Shown here: positions 17,653-26,701 of the stretch, one piece after another
How the letters are laid out: each line of letters starts with the position of its first letter
How positions within the stretch are numbered: position 1 is the first letter of the stretch
Origin: Paenibacillus gorillae
GTDB taxonomy: Bacteria > Bacillota > Bacilli > Paenibacillales > Paenibacillaceae
Reading direction: 5' to 3'
Assembly (NCBI RefSeq): GCF_000513275.1
Contig: NZ_CBVJ010000101.1
Span: forward strand, 1-45,526
Length of the DNA stretch: 45,526 nucleotides
The notes under the pieces: generated by a model
What the model was told of the DNA's origin: nothing
The model's input: only the letters and a program-made list of their open reading frames with translations
Database searches by the model: none
Program-made: the position numbers and the translations under genes

Positions 17653-18484
17653 CGCTGCGACCCCCTTTCCGCTTCAGGAAGGAGGAGAAGAGCGACTGCT
17701 CCTTGCCCGTCTCTTTCGGCGTCAGTTCCTCGTACAGCTTGGAGATCAGCGATTCTTCCTTAATATCGCGCACGATCATACCATTTAATGCCAGGGAGAC
17801 TTGTCCGGTTTCTTCAGACACGATAACCGCAACTGCATCGCTCACCTCACTTACCCCGATTGCTGCCCGGTGGCGCGTGCCAAGCTCCTTGCTGATGAAC
17901 GGGTTCTCCGACAGCGGCAAATAACAGCCAGCCGCCATAATCTGATTGCCCCGTATTATAACAGCTCCATCATGAAGAGGTGTGTTTGGTGTGAAAATAT
18001 TAATTAACAGCTCCGACGTTATCCGCGATTCCATCTGAATGCCGGATTCGATCAGCTCATTGACGCCCGTCATTCGCTCGAACACGATCAGCGCGCCAAC
18101 CTTACGGCTCGCCATCGTCTGCACGGCCCGCATCACGCCTTCAATCTGATCGCTGACGACATCCTTCTCCAGCGAGGATGTACGGGCGAACAGCTTGCCC
18201 CGTCCCAACTGCTCCAGTACACGCCGCAGCTCTGGTTGAAAGATAATAAGCACGGAGACGACGCCGAACGTAAACATCTGGTTCATCAGCCATTTCAGCG
18301 TATACAGATTCAGCCAGGTGCTGATTGCCCAAGTCGCAACTAGGACAAATATCCCCTTCAGCAGCTGTACGGCTCTCGTTCCCCGTACAAGCAAAATCAT
18401 TTTATAGATAATATAGCTGACAATACCTACATCGATAACGTCTTTAACCCAATCATTCCAGTTCAAATCGGTAAAGTAGCTCAT
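17645..18484 (-). CDS. cdaA: Membrane diadenylate cyclase CdaA (c-di-AMP synthase)
   Basis: 279 residues from ATG 18484, after a GGGGG stretch. Three membrane helices occupy about residues 12-82, then a DisA_N (DAC) domain with DGA at 172-174 and RHR at 204-206, the two catalytic signatures. It condenses two ATP into c-di-AMP, which controls potassium and osmolyte transport and wall homeostasis and is usually essential in Bacillota. It forms one operon with cdaR and glmM. A terminator separates it from rsiW upstream. Confidence 0.97.
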   Translation of the reverse strand: MSYFTDLNWNDWVKDVIDVGIVSYIIYKMILLVRGTRAVQLLKGIFVLVATWAISTWLNLYTLKWLMNQMFTFGVVSVLIIFQPELRRVLEQLGRGKLFARTSSLEKDVVSDQIEGVMRAVQTMASRKVGALIVFERMTGVNELIESGIQMESRITSELLINIFTPNTPLHDGAVIIRGNQIMAAGCYLPLSENPFISKELGTRHRAAIGVSEVSDAVAVIVSEETGQVSLALNGMIVRDIKEESLISKLYEELTPKETGKEQSLFSSFLKRKGGRSDG

Positions 18485-18524
18485 TATAAAACCCCCAAAC
18501 AACCGACAGCTACTATTTTTTTGT

Positions 18525-18553
18525 ATTATATAGGCTATATCAGTTTCGCCTTG
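18525..18553 (-). promoter_or_regulatory. Predicted promoter of the cdaA-cdaR-glmM operon
   Basis: A perfect -10 hexamer TATAAT (18525-18530, minus strand) lies about 40 nt before the cdaA start. The hexamer 17 nt upstream is a weak -35. It lies after the rsiW terminator, so the operon needs a promoter here. Confidence 0.45.
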
Positions 18554-18633
18554 TATGCTGTCTTCTAAAATCAATGCGAAACCTAACAACCTTATTATTT
18601 TCTAGAATTGGGCTTGGAAATCCTTTTTTCGCA

Positions 18634-18669
18634 AGAAAAAAATAACTGCCTCCTTCAAGGGAGGCAGTT
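18634..18669 (-). terminator. Rho-independent terminator after rsiW
   Basis: AACTGCCTCC-cttgaa-GGAGGCAGTT followed by ATTTTTTT on the minus strand, a few nucleotides after the rsiW stop. It separates sigW-rsiW from the cdaA operon. Confidence 0.9.
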
Positions 18670-18673
18670 GACG

Positions 18674-19324
18674 TTAGGAAGCCAATCCGCTGAACGATTG
18701 CGTTACTTTGAACCAGAACCAATCCAGCGCTTGGTCGATCGTCCGCTGTTGACCGGTAATGTAGCCTGTCGAAGCCAGGTTAAGCGAGCCGTCGATGACG
18801 GTTACGTTGCCTTCCACTTCGCCTCTTACATCGGCCTCTCCATTCTCAACGATCAAATTGCCTTTCACATGAACACCTTCAGGTATGGTCACTTTCTTGC
18901 CTTCAATCACGACCTGCTGAAGCACTTCCCCTTCGCCCGATATGACCAGCTTGGAATTCTGCTCCCACATCGAAATGAAGCTGCCGAGCATCACCACTAC
19001 GAATAGGGCCGCTACAGCAAGACCCGGATATTTATACAGGAAGCGCAAGGCTCCGCGTCGATTCTGCCGCGGAGTCTTCTCTTGCGGCAGCTGTGACATA
19101 ATTCGTTCAGTCAGCTTCGCAGAAGCGGCCCCATCATAGGCAGGAATTGCCGGCGTATGCTCCAGCGCGTTATACAATAACGCCTCGGTTCGCTCCAGCT
19201 GTTCAAAGCGGGCCATACACGAAGGACATGAGCGTAAATGAGCCTGTAGTTGCTGCGCTTCCTCGCGCGGCAGATCGCCGTCTAAATAATCATGCATTCC
19301 TACGATGGCGACATTGCATTCCAT
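18674..19324 (-). CDS. rsiW: Zinc-type anti-sigma-W factor with a bactofilin-like outer domain
   Basis: 216 residues from ATG 19324 (AAAGGA upstream). The N-terminal zinc anti-sigma domain has HLRSCPSC (His29, Cys33, Cys36). A membrane helix spans about 99-119. The outer part has repeating glycine-valine turns (GNLIVENGEADVRGEVEGNV) like a short bactofilin-type beta-helix, in place of the extracellular part of B. subtilis RsiW. It would hold SigW inactive until proteolysis on envelope stress. It lies 96 nt after sigW on the same strand and ends in a strong terminator. Confidence 0.88.
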   Translation of the reverse strand: MECNVAIVGMHDYLDGDLPREEAQQLQAHLRSCPSCMARFEQLERTEALLYNALEHTPAIPAYDGAASAKLTERIMSQLPQEKTPRQNRRGALRFLYKYPGLAVAALFVVVMLGSFISMWEQNSKLVISGEGEVLQQVVIEGKKVTIPEGVHVKGNLIVENGEADVRGEVEGNVTVIDGSLNLASTGYITGQQRTIDQALDWFWFKVTQSFSGLAS

Positions 19325-19420
19325 AGCAGCCAGTCCTTTCTTTCGTTTGCTCGCGCATAAGCTCATTAGTAGGATACGTTGCGCCGAACAGGATGTTTCA
19401 CTTTTTTAAAAGATTAATGA

Positions 19421-19987
19421 TTACAGCTTATGCTCCAGTTTTTTCCTCAGAAAATCCCTGCCGCGGTGAACCCGCGTTTTGATCGTCGTAACCGGCATAT
19501 CCAGCACATCGCTAATTTCCTGAAGAGACAGCTCCTGAATGTAGCGCAGCATCATGACTGTTTTGTATTTCGGGGCCAGCGAGTCGATCGCATCGTGAAT
19601 GATCCGCTGCGTCTCGGAGAGCAGCATTTCTGACTCTGGCGTCCGGTTATCGCTTGGTATCATCGAGTAGCCGTCCAGCCCCTCGTGATCATTGGATTCG
19701 GCATCCAGCGAATAAGTCGGCTTGCGCTTCCTCAGCCGGTCAATACACAGGTTTGTAGCAATACGGTAGATCCAGGTTGAAAATTTCAAAGATTCATCAT
19801 AGCGTTCCAAATTTTTATGGACGCGCAGAAACGTTTCCTGTACGACGTCCTCCGCCTCCTGGCGATTATTCAACATGCGATAAGCCATATGGAACAATTT
19901 ATCTTGATACAGCTCCACAAGCTCAGCAAACGCCCGCTGATCGCCCTTTAACGCTAATCGGGCGAGACGAGCTTCCAGTAGATTCAC
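19421..19987 (-). CDS. sigW: ECF RNA polymerase sigma factor SigW
   Basis: 188 residues with a GTG start at 19987 after GGAGG. Region 2 reads LYQDKLFHMAYRMLNNRQEAEDVVQETFLRVH with the -10 recognition helix STWIYRIATNLCIDRLRKRK. Region 4 reads LAPKYKTVMMLRYIQELSLQEISDVLDMPVTTIKTRVHRGRDFLRKKL. In B. subtilis SigW controls detoxification of membrane-active agents and recognises TGAAAC-N16-CGTA sites. I did not find such a site in front of this gene. Gene order sigW-rsiW-cdaA supports orthology. Confidence 0.95.
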   Translation of the reverse strand: MNLLEARLARLALKGDQRAFAELVELYQDKLFHMAYRMLNNRQEAEDVVQETFLRVHKNLERYDESLKFSTWIYRIATNLCIDRLRKRKPTYSLDAESNDHEGLDGYSMIPSDNRTPESEMLLSETQRIIHDAIDSLAPKYKTVMMLRYIQELSLQEISDVLDMPVTTIKTRVHRGRDFLRKKLEHKL

Positions 19988-20434
19988 TATTACTCCTCCA
20001 AACCTTCCGTTTGAACGGATTGCTGCCGCAACACCCGGCTGGGGGCGACAATATCATCAAGCAGATGATTGTAAAGACTTCCAGAGCTTAGCTTGTCCAA
20101 GCAAGCGCTATCTGTTATTCAGCCCTGCGGCTCCGTTCAGCAGCAGACCGTTCGGCTGCCGCTTTCACAAACCTATAAAATCACAATTCGACATATATTT
20201 TAGATCGTAATACGCTAGCAAAATCGTAATCCACCTACACTGAAAAAGCAATACTATTGCATGAAAAGTACCGGAATTAATTATATAGTTTTTGCCTGAC
20301 GATGGCAAAGGAATCGGTAGTGGAAGCCGCCATTTTCTGAAGCAACGGAAAAAGACCGGCTCCGGGGCAATTTCCCCTGGGCACCGGCCGCTTTCTCTCG
20401 CATAATTTTCGGCAAAATCAGCTTCTCCACCTGT
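19988..20434. other. Intergenic region between sigW and the HtrA-like gene
   Basis: It should carry the sigW promoter, which I could not place, and contains the terminator of the HtrA-like gene at 20347-20391. A 74-codon minus-strand frame (20281-20505) overlaps the protease gene and has no ribosome binding site. Confidence 0.4.
20347..20391 (-). terminator. Rho-independent terminator after the HtrA-like gene
   Basis: A long GC-rich hairpin (GGCCGGTGCCCAGGGG paired with CCCCGGAGCCGGTC, with small bulges) is followed by TTTTTCC on the minus strand, about 45 nt after the stop codon. Confidence 0.75.
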
Positions 20435-21577
20435 TTATAAAATGCTGTTCCCCATAATGGTCTTGAGAACATCCTTAATGGTGCTCGTCGGAATCGCGAA
20501 TCCAATACCTTGTGCCTCCGAATTGACGGCCGTGTTAATGCCGATCACTTCGCCCTTCGCATTCAGCAGCGGCCCGCCGGAATTGCCTGGATTAATGGAT
20601 GCATCCGTCTGCAGCAAATGCTCATACACATGATTGCCGGTTTCATCCGCTATCGTAATCGGGCGTTCCTTAGCGCTCAATACGCCTACTGTCATCGTAT
20701 GGTCGAAGCCGTAAGGGTTGCCAATCGCAATGACCCAGTCACCAATTGCACTTTCATCGGAGTTGCCGATTGGCAAGGTCGTAAGATCGCCTCCGCCTTC
20801 GATTTTCAGAACGGCCAGATCATGGTCTTTGTCCGCTCCAACAACGGTTGCAACAAACGGCTCATCATGGCCTTGCACGGTAACCTTCACTTGGGCAGCG
20901 TCCGCTACGACATGCTCATTGGTAACAATATAACCCGCCTTGTCGAAAATAAAGCCTGTCCCCGATCCGGTCAGCTGGAGATTGGATGTGTCCGTCCCTT
21001 GCCCCTGTCCCTGCTGCTGTCCTTGCTCCTCCTGCCGGTTCAATCCTTGCCCTTCATCCTGTCCGAAGATTCCGCCACCGAACGGCCATCCCCCTCCGTC
21101 TCTTCCGGAAGGCTGCTTCGGCGCTGCATAATTCTCAATCTTCACAACGGCAGGAGATGCCTTGGCATAGATGCCGGAGATCGTCTGATCTACCGAAGTG
21201 GACGCCGTTTTCACCCCTGCACCCGAGCTGCCCTTATCGGCCACATGCGTGACGGATGCGGTTTCCGTACCGCCGGTAAACAAGTTGTTGCGGTCGGCTG
21301 TATACATGAACCCGCCAATGACGACGGCTCCCACCAGGAAAGCGGCCAGCATAGCTGTCGGAGATCCCTTGCGTTTGCGTCTGCCGTTATGCTTGGGTTC
21401 ATTATTATCTTCACCCGGCTTCTCCTGCAAATATCCGCTTGCCTGAAGCAGCTCCAATTGTTTCTCGTAATTCGACTTCATGTCCATCGCCGATTGGTTA
21501 GGACCGTATGTGTAAGTGGCGGCCTCTTTGACTTGATCACCTGATTGCTGTTTTTCCTTATCGTTGAATGAATTCAT
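20435..21577 (-). CDS. HtrA/DegP-type membrane serine protease without a PDZ domain
   Basis: 380 residues from ATG 21577 (GGAGGG upstream). A ~70-residue cytosolic N-terminus and one membrane helix (75-92) precede a linker rich in Gln/Gly (about 155-200) and an S1C trypsin-like domain. The triad is visible: His222 (TNEHVV), Asp253 (DHDLAVLK), Ser333 (NPGNSGGP). HtrA proteins degrade misfolded proteins at the outer membrane face. This one ends at DVLKTIMGNSIL, where family members normally enter a C-terminal PDZ domain. The terminator 45 nt on suggests the short form is real. Confidence 0.9.
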   Translation of the reverse strand: MNSFNDKEKQQSGDQVKEAATYTYGPNQSAMDMKSNYEKQLELLQASGYLQEKPGEDNNEPKHNGRRKRKGSPTAMLAAFLVGAVVIGGFMYTADRNNLFTGGTETASVTHVADKGSSGAGVKTASTSVDQTISGIYAKASPAVVKIENYAAPKQPSGRDGGGWPFGGGIFGQDEGQGLNRQEEQGQQQGQGQGTDTSNLQLTGSGTGFIFDKAGYIVTNEHVVADAAQVKVTVQGHDEPFVATVVGADKDHDLAVLKIEGGGDLTTLPIGNSDESAIGDWVIAIGNPYGFDHTMTVGVLSAKERPITIADETGNHVYEHLLQTDASINPGNSGGPLLNAKGEVIGINTAVNSEAQGIGFAIPTSTIKDVLKTIMGNSIL

Positions 21578-21717
21578 AGATGATGCCCTCCTTCGATTCA
21601 TGCGGCTTGCTTACACCGCTTCGTCGTTGTCGTTTGCTTGATGTCTTCATAATGAAGGCCGCACCTTAAAGCAAACTTAAGAGGACTATAAAAATAAATA
21701 AAACCTTGGACAAGCGG

Positions 21718-22764
21718 TTACTGTGCTGCGCAGACTCTCGCTTGGTCGACAAGCTTCTGCGGCTCATCCACCTTTAAATAGATAACACGAGTCTGCTTAG
21801 GCAAAAACAAGAACCTTTCAATCCGCTTCTCCCGGTGCAATTCAAGCTTCACATTAGGCGTGCCTAACATCGGACCAGCAGAACGTTTGAGCTCCGCTTT
21901 ATCCAGCTCATACCCTGTTTTAGACCAGTCGATGGACGCAATATCACTCCACTTCAAATTCCCCTGCAAGCGCAACCCGTAACGCAGCCTAATGCCCTCC
22001 CCGTCCATTCGGATGGGCTGAAGCACAGCCGCGCGCGTATCAGCCCACAACAGCATAAGCAGCCAAATTTCAGAGATCGTCACAATCCATGCCGCGATAG
22101 GCGACCACATGGCCAGCAGCAAATGGACGACGATGGACTCCATAATGATGATTTTCGTAGCAAATGCAGCCATAAGCACTTGATTCGTTTCTTTATGATA
22201 AGTGAAGGAATAGCTGTCTCCCTCTGTCTGCTGACGCATCCTATTGCGTGCACCCCAAGAGAAGAACAAGTAGTAAATCATGCTTGCATCATGCATGAGA
22301 ACCGACGCTAGCTTCCCGCTCCCCAGTACATCTTGTACCGCAACCCGGATGGCCTCTCCTGTATTGGCTTCCGTCCGCCTGATCTGCCTGAACCTCTTCA
22401 CAACCCGAACTATTAATCGCACCTCATAAAATATAATCGCAGCTTCTGCTGTTACGACGAGCAGCTCGATCGGCCAGATCGTATGCCACACGGCCCCTTT
22501 CATTGACGAAGGCAATATGAACCACGCCGCCAGTCCTCCTAGCACAGGAAGCGGCAGCACCGCCTTCAGCTTGCGGCCGGACCTTCGGATAACAAGCAGC
22601 CAGTACAGAAGCGGGACGACGAGCATAAAGTCAAATAGAATCGCATAAGCAAGGAACGGTTCCTCTTTCATTGTAAGCACTACAGTGCTGTCGACGCTCA
22701 TAATAAGCAGCGCAGCTCCAATGAACCAATACATAGAACGGGATAACTTCGACGGTGAGACCAT
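21718..22764 (-). CDS. Multi-span membrane protein of unknown function
   Basis: 348 residues from ATG 22764 after GGGAGGT. Four hydrophobic helices lie in the first ~130 residues (for example MYWFIGAALLIMSVDSTVV, LPVLGGLAAWFILP) and two more near 215-260. The C-terminal ~80 residues are soluble, with a PH-like beta pattern (IRLRYGLRLQGNLKWSDIASIDW ... VIYLKVDEPQKLVDQ) like that of bPH-type domains. I do not recognise a named family. It lies between the protease and ppc on the same strand but with separate signals, so it is probably its own unit. Confidence 0.75.
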   Translation of the reverse strand: MVSPSKLSRSMYWFIGAALLIMSVDSTVVLTMKEEPFLAYAILFDFMLVVPLLYWLLVIRRSGRKLKAVLPLPVLGGLAAWFILPSSMKGAVWHTIWPIELLVVTAEAAIIFYEVRLIVRVVKRFRQIRRTEANTGEAIRVAVQDVLGSGKLASVLMHDASMIYYLFFSWGARNRMRQQTEGDSYSFTYHKETNQVLMAAFATKIIIMESIVVHLLLAMWSPIAAWIVTISEIWLLMLLWADTRAAVLQPIRMDGEGIRLRYGLRLQGNLKWSDIASIDWSKTGYELDKAELKRSAGPMLGTPNVKLELHREKRIERFLFLPKQTRVIYLKVDEPQKLVDQARVCAAQ

Positions 22765-22867
22765 GACCAAGACCTCCCTGGACCGATTTGATATCAGTAT
22801 ATAACGACGATGAATTGTAAAACCGTTCCTTTTATGGATTTTAAACGACAGTTTGCGCTGCATACAC

Positions 22868-22910
22868 AAAAAAAACCGAGCCAAGGCAAAAATCGCCTTG
22901 CTCGGTTTCT
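22868..22910 (-). terminator. Rho-independent terminator after ppc
   Basis: AAACCGAGCAAGGC-gatttt-GCCTTGGCTCGGTTTTTTTT on the minus strand, one mismatch, 17 nt after the ppc stop codon. Confidence 0.9.
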
Positions 22911-22926
22911 TCTTTATATAATCCTA

Positions 22927-25734
22927 TTAGCCCGTATTTCTCAGGCCGGCTGCAATTCCGTTGATGGTGAGCAGCACCTCGCGGAGCAGCTCAGGCGCAT
23001 CCTCATCCTGCTCGCGAATGGCGCGAAGCTCGGACAGCAGCTGCACTTGCATATAGCTGAGCGGATCGACGTACGGGTTGCGGAGACGGATCGACTCCTG
23101 AATAACCGGTACATTGTCCAAAATCTCTTCTTGTCCTGTAATTTGCAGAATCAGATCGGAAGTGAGCTTATACTCCTCTTCAATTTGCGTGAAGATCCGG
23201 TCGCGAATCTCTTGATCGGAGATCATGTCTGCATATTCTTTGGCAATCAGCAGATCTGCTTTGGCAAGCGCCATTTGCAAATTGTCGATCAGAGAGCGGA
23301 AGAACGGGAACTGCTCATACATCGTCTTGAGCGTATCCATCCGCTTCTCATCATCGCCTGCATAGGTTTGCAGCGCTGTACCTGCCGCATACCAAGCTGG
23401 CAGCAAGTAACGGCTTTGCGTCCATGCGAATACCCAAGGGATTGCACGGAGGTCTTCAAAGCGGTCGCTGTTTTTCCGTTTCGACGGACGGGAGCCGATG
23501 TTCAGCTCGCCCACTTCCGGAAGCGGCGTCGATTCTTTGAAGAATGTCATAAAGCCCGGATCACGGAAAATCAAATCCTGATATTTCGTAAGCGCCGTCT
23601 CCGAGATGGAGCGGGCAATATCATTCCATTCCGCTACAATCTCTTGCTCTTGCTGCTGCGGATACTTCGCCAGACGAGCGGCTGTAATAAGCGCCCATGT
23701 CGCTTGCTCCAAGCTCCGGTAAGCGATGCCCTGCATGGAATAACGCGAGGAAAGCACTTCGCCTTGCTCCGTGATTTTGATGCCGCCGCCAATCGTATGC
23801 GGAGGCTGTGCCAGAATGCTGCGGTTAAGCGGCATGCCGCCGCGACCGAGTGCTCCGCCGCGTCCGTGGAAGAACTTCAGCTTCACGCCATGCTCGCCTG
23901 CTGCCGCTGTAATTTCATTCAGCGCTACGCGAAGCTCCCAGTTCGCTGTCACTACTCCGCCGTCTTTGTTGGAGTCGGAGTAGCCCAGCATAATTTCATG
24001 CAGATTGCCGCGTGCCTCTACCGCTTGACGATAGATTGGCAGCTCGAACAGCTGCTTCATGATGCCAGGAGCGGCATGAAGATCGTCGATGGTCTCGAAC
24101 AGCGGAACCGACTGCAGTGTGCAGCGAACCGTGCCATCCACATCTTTGACAAACAAGCCAACTTCCTTCGCGAATACCATAACCTCCAGCATATCGCTTG
24201 CGCCCTGTGTCATGCTGATCAGGTAGCTCGAGATACAGTCCACGCCAAACTCTTGCTGTGCGCGATAGACAGTATGGTAGACATCGAGACATTCGCGCGT
24301 CGATTCCGTATAGTCCAGATGACTGGATGTCAACGGACGCGGATCATTGAGCAGCTTATGAAGCAGCTCGATCTTCTCGTCCTCGGACAATTGGCCATAG
24401 TTCGAAACGATGTTCATTTTGGCCAAAATTTCTCCCATCGCATTCTCATGCTCTTGGCTGTGCTGGCGGATGTCCAGCTGCAGCAGATGGAAGCCGAACA
24501 GCTCTACTTGACGTACCAGCTTGCCGATTTGCGTATCAGCGACATGATCAGCGAAGTGGTGACGCAGGCTGCGGTCAATAATGCGCAGATCCGCCAGCAG
24601 CTCGTCAGCATTATTGTAGCGCATCGGCGAGCCTTTAAGCGCCTCATCACGGGCGTTAGCCAGCTTCTCCAGCATGAAGCCCAGCTTGATGCGGTAAGGC
24701 TCCTTCGCATTGCGCCACAACTCGACACATTTCACATCGATTAATTGACGATCTTGCTTGATCGATTCAATCAGCTCTTCCGACACTTGGACGATATTCG
24801 TGCTGAAGCTGAGCTGATCAACCAGTTCATTGATTTTTTCCTCATATTTCTTCAAGGCCAACTGGCGGTTAAGCGTCAGCGTTTCCCAAGTGATCTTAGC
24901 CGTTACGGACGGGTTGCCGTCGCGGTCTCCGCCAATCCAGGAGCCAAAACGCAGGTAGCTTGGCACATGCCAATTTTCGCCCGGATAGTATTTCTCCAAG
25001 CAGCGCTCCAGCTCTTCATAGACGGCAGGCAGCGCTTCGAAGAGCGTCTCGTCGAAGTAGTACAGGCCGTTGCGTACTTCATCAATAACGGTAGGCTTAC
25101 GGTCGCGAAGCTCATCTGTCTGCCACAAAATGAGGACTTCATTCAGCAGCTTGTCCCGAAGCTTCTCGCGCTCGCGGTAAGTCAAAGTCGGGTTGTCAAG
25201 CTCCATCACGTCTTCAGCTATCCGTTTGTGGATATCAAGGACGGCCCGGCGCGTTGCTTCCGTCGGGTGGGCGGTCATAACCAGTTCGAGCGAAATGCCG
25301 CTCAAAATTTGCTGAACGTCTTCAATCGCGATTCCGCGCTCTTTTAAGTCTTGGACAGCGCTTTCGATGGAGCCGCGCTGCACGCCTTCGCCTGCCGAAC
25401 GCTCGTAATCACGCTTGCGGCGGATACGGTGGTTCTGTTCAGCAATATTTACCAGTTGGAAATAAATAGCGAATGCACGAATGACTTGATGGCGAATTTC
25501 CGGATTAAGGGAAGCGATCTTCGATTTAAAATCCCCAAACAGCTCAGGAACGAACTCTGCACGAAGCGACTTGCTCGTCTCGCGAATTTGTTCGACGATA
25601 TCCAACAGCTCGCGTCCACCTTGATGCACGAGCACTTCTCCGAGTATATTGCCTAGGAAACGGACATCCCTGCGCAGCAGGTTATTCGCCTGCGGCCGGT
25701 TGGCCGATAACGTTGATGTAGCTTGTTCCGACAT
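22927..25734 (-). CDS. ppc: Phosphoenolpyruvate carboxylase
   Basis: 935 residues, full length. It carboxylates PEP with bicarbonate to oxaloacetate, refilling the TCA cycle. Catalytic signatures are present: VMTAHPTEATRR (active-site His), GGDRDGNPSVT, GYSDSNKDGGVVTANW and the glycine loop FHGRGGALGRGG, plus the C-terminal RNTG that family members end with. AGGAGG precedes the start. It is a single-gene unit with a strong terminator. Part of the Bacillota use pyruvate carboxylase instead; ppc is common in Paenibacillaceae. Confidence 0.98.
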   Translation of the reverse strand: MSEQATSTLSANRPQANNLLRRDVRFLGNILGEVLVHQGGRELLDIVEQIRETSKSLRAEFVPELFGDFKSKIASLNPEIRHQVIRAFAIYFQLVNIAEQNHRIRRKRDYERSAGEGVQRGSIESAVQDLKERGIAIEDVQQILSGISLELVMTAHPTEATRRAVLDIHKRIAEDVMELDNPTLTYREREKLRDKLLNEVLILWQTDELRDRKPTVIDEVRNGLYYFDETLFEALPAVYEELERCLEKYYPGENWHVPSYLRFGSWIGGDRDGNPSVTAKITWETLTLNRQLALKKYEEKINELVDQLSFSTNIVQVSEELIESIKQDRQLIDVKCVELWRNAKEPYRIKLGFMLEKLANARDEALKGSPMRYNNADELLADLRIIDRSLRHHFADHVADTQIGKLVRQVELFGFHLLQLDIRQHSQEHENAMGEILAKMNIVSNYGQLSEDEKIELLHKLLNDPRPLTSSHLDYTESTRECLDVYHTVYRAQQEFGVDCISSYLISMTQGASDMLEVMVFAKEVGLFVKDVDGTVRCTLQSVPLFETIDDLHAAPGIMKQLFELPIYRQAVEARGNLHEIMLGYSDSNKDGGVVTANWELRVALNEITAAAGEHGVKLKFFHGRGGALGRGGMPLNRSILAQPPHTIGGGIKITEQGEVLSSRYSMQGIAYRSLEQATWALITAARLAKYPQQQEQEIVAEWNDIARSISETALTKYQDLIFRDPGFMTFFKESTPLPEVGELNIGSRPSKRKNSDRFEDLRAIPWVFAWTQSRYLLPAWYAAGTALQTYAGDDEKRMDTLKTMYEQFPFFRSLIDNLQMALAKADLLIAKEYADMISDQEIRDRIFTQIEEEYKLTSDLILQITGQEEILDNVPVIQESIRLRNPYVDPLSYMQVQLLSELRAIREQDEDAPELLREVLLTINGIAAGLRNTG

Positions 25735-26298
25735 ACTTTTCCTCCTGTGGGCGTCGTCTTAGACGCGATTTCAACTCATTTCATCATACTACAAAATGTT
25801 GCAGGGTTGAAGCCCTGTCGACAAGCAAAAATAAGCCTCCGAACCATATGGAAGTCCCACTCCAGCATGATAATACCATTTCAAGCTCCATTTAGGATAA
25901 GGATATCGATCCGAAATTAAGGAATTGAAGAGTGAGGAACAGCTTGAAAACAGAGCAAGAACAACCGTTTTTACCGAATAAACCCTATCTGGCGCTTATG
26001 ACTGCTGAACTGATCTTGAACCCCGACGAATGGATCTATCTGCTTGCCACCCTTACAGTTACTGGAATTAAATGGAGTACAATCAGGCCGGCAGACCTAT
26101 TATTCCGCTTTCTTGTAAACATTTACCCAAAGCAACGCCCCTTGAATCAGAGCTTCCTCTTATATTGAATAAAGCGATGAATGGCACACAGGCTTCATGG
26201 CTTCGTTTTTTCATTTTCCCATTATTAGTGGAGCATATGGACGCCGAATGTGAAGACAATAGGTGGGTACTCAACTCACTTATCTGGAGGCTGATCAC
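25735..26298. other. Stretch without a confident gene
   Basis: Two overlapping plus-strand frames (25932-26168 and 26072-26362) have protein-like pieces such as PYLALMTAELILNPDEWIYLLATL. Neither has a convincing start, and the second runs 64 nt into the next gene. They could be parts of a decayed gene. The start of this stretch holds the ppc promoter region; a plausible -10 TATGAT lies about 55 nt before the ppc start. Confidence 0.3.
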
Positions 26299-26661
26299 AT
26301 GTACCAGAACTCAAACCTGTCTAGCCAAATTAACCAATGCGAGCAAATCGCCCAACAAATGATCCAACAAACGCAACAAGCATCCCAAATGTATCAGCAA
26401 TTGCTGCAGCAGGAGCAGCAAAATGCCAGAACACTTGAGGATATCGCTCAAAAAGAGCAGCGTGCCGTGCAAATTATTCAAACTGCGCTTCAAGGTCATC
26501 AGCAAGCCGTGCAACAATTGCAGCAAGTTACTCAAATTTGCCGTCAATTGGAGCAGTCCGCTGCTGCTCAACAAACTTTATCGATGAACAGCTTCCAGCC
26601 GCAGCATCAGCATCAACAACACAGTCATTACGAAAATCATAACCTGCGAGGCTTTCAATAA
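26299..26661 (+). CDS. Gln-rich coiled-coil protein of unknown function
   Basis: 120 residues from ATG 26299 after TGGAGG. Almost the whole protein is a Gln-rich amphipathic helix (QQMIQQTQQASQMYQQLLQQ), likely a long coiled coil, then a His/Gln-rich tail (QPQHQHQQHSHYENH) that could bind metal. No signal peptide is seen, so it is likely cytosolic or a spore-coat type protein. It lies 40 nt before the exported protein gene and may be in one operon. The name and function are not known to me. Confidence 0.7.
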   Translation: MYQNSNLSSQINQCEQIAQQMIQQTQQASQMYQQLLQQEQQNARTLEDIAQKEQRAVQIIQTALQGHQQAVQQLQQVTQICRQLEQSAAAQQTLSMNSFQPQHQHQQHSHYENHNLRGFQ

Positions 26662-26701
26662 TTGATTACTTCTCAACAATAACCTCAGGAGGGATTATCC
26701 A

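Noticed and set aside
22810..24744. 644-codon plus-strand frame opposite ppc
   Set aside because: Antisense shadow of the fully conserved ppc gene, with Arg/Gln/Leu-rich composition typical of such shadows.
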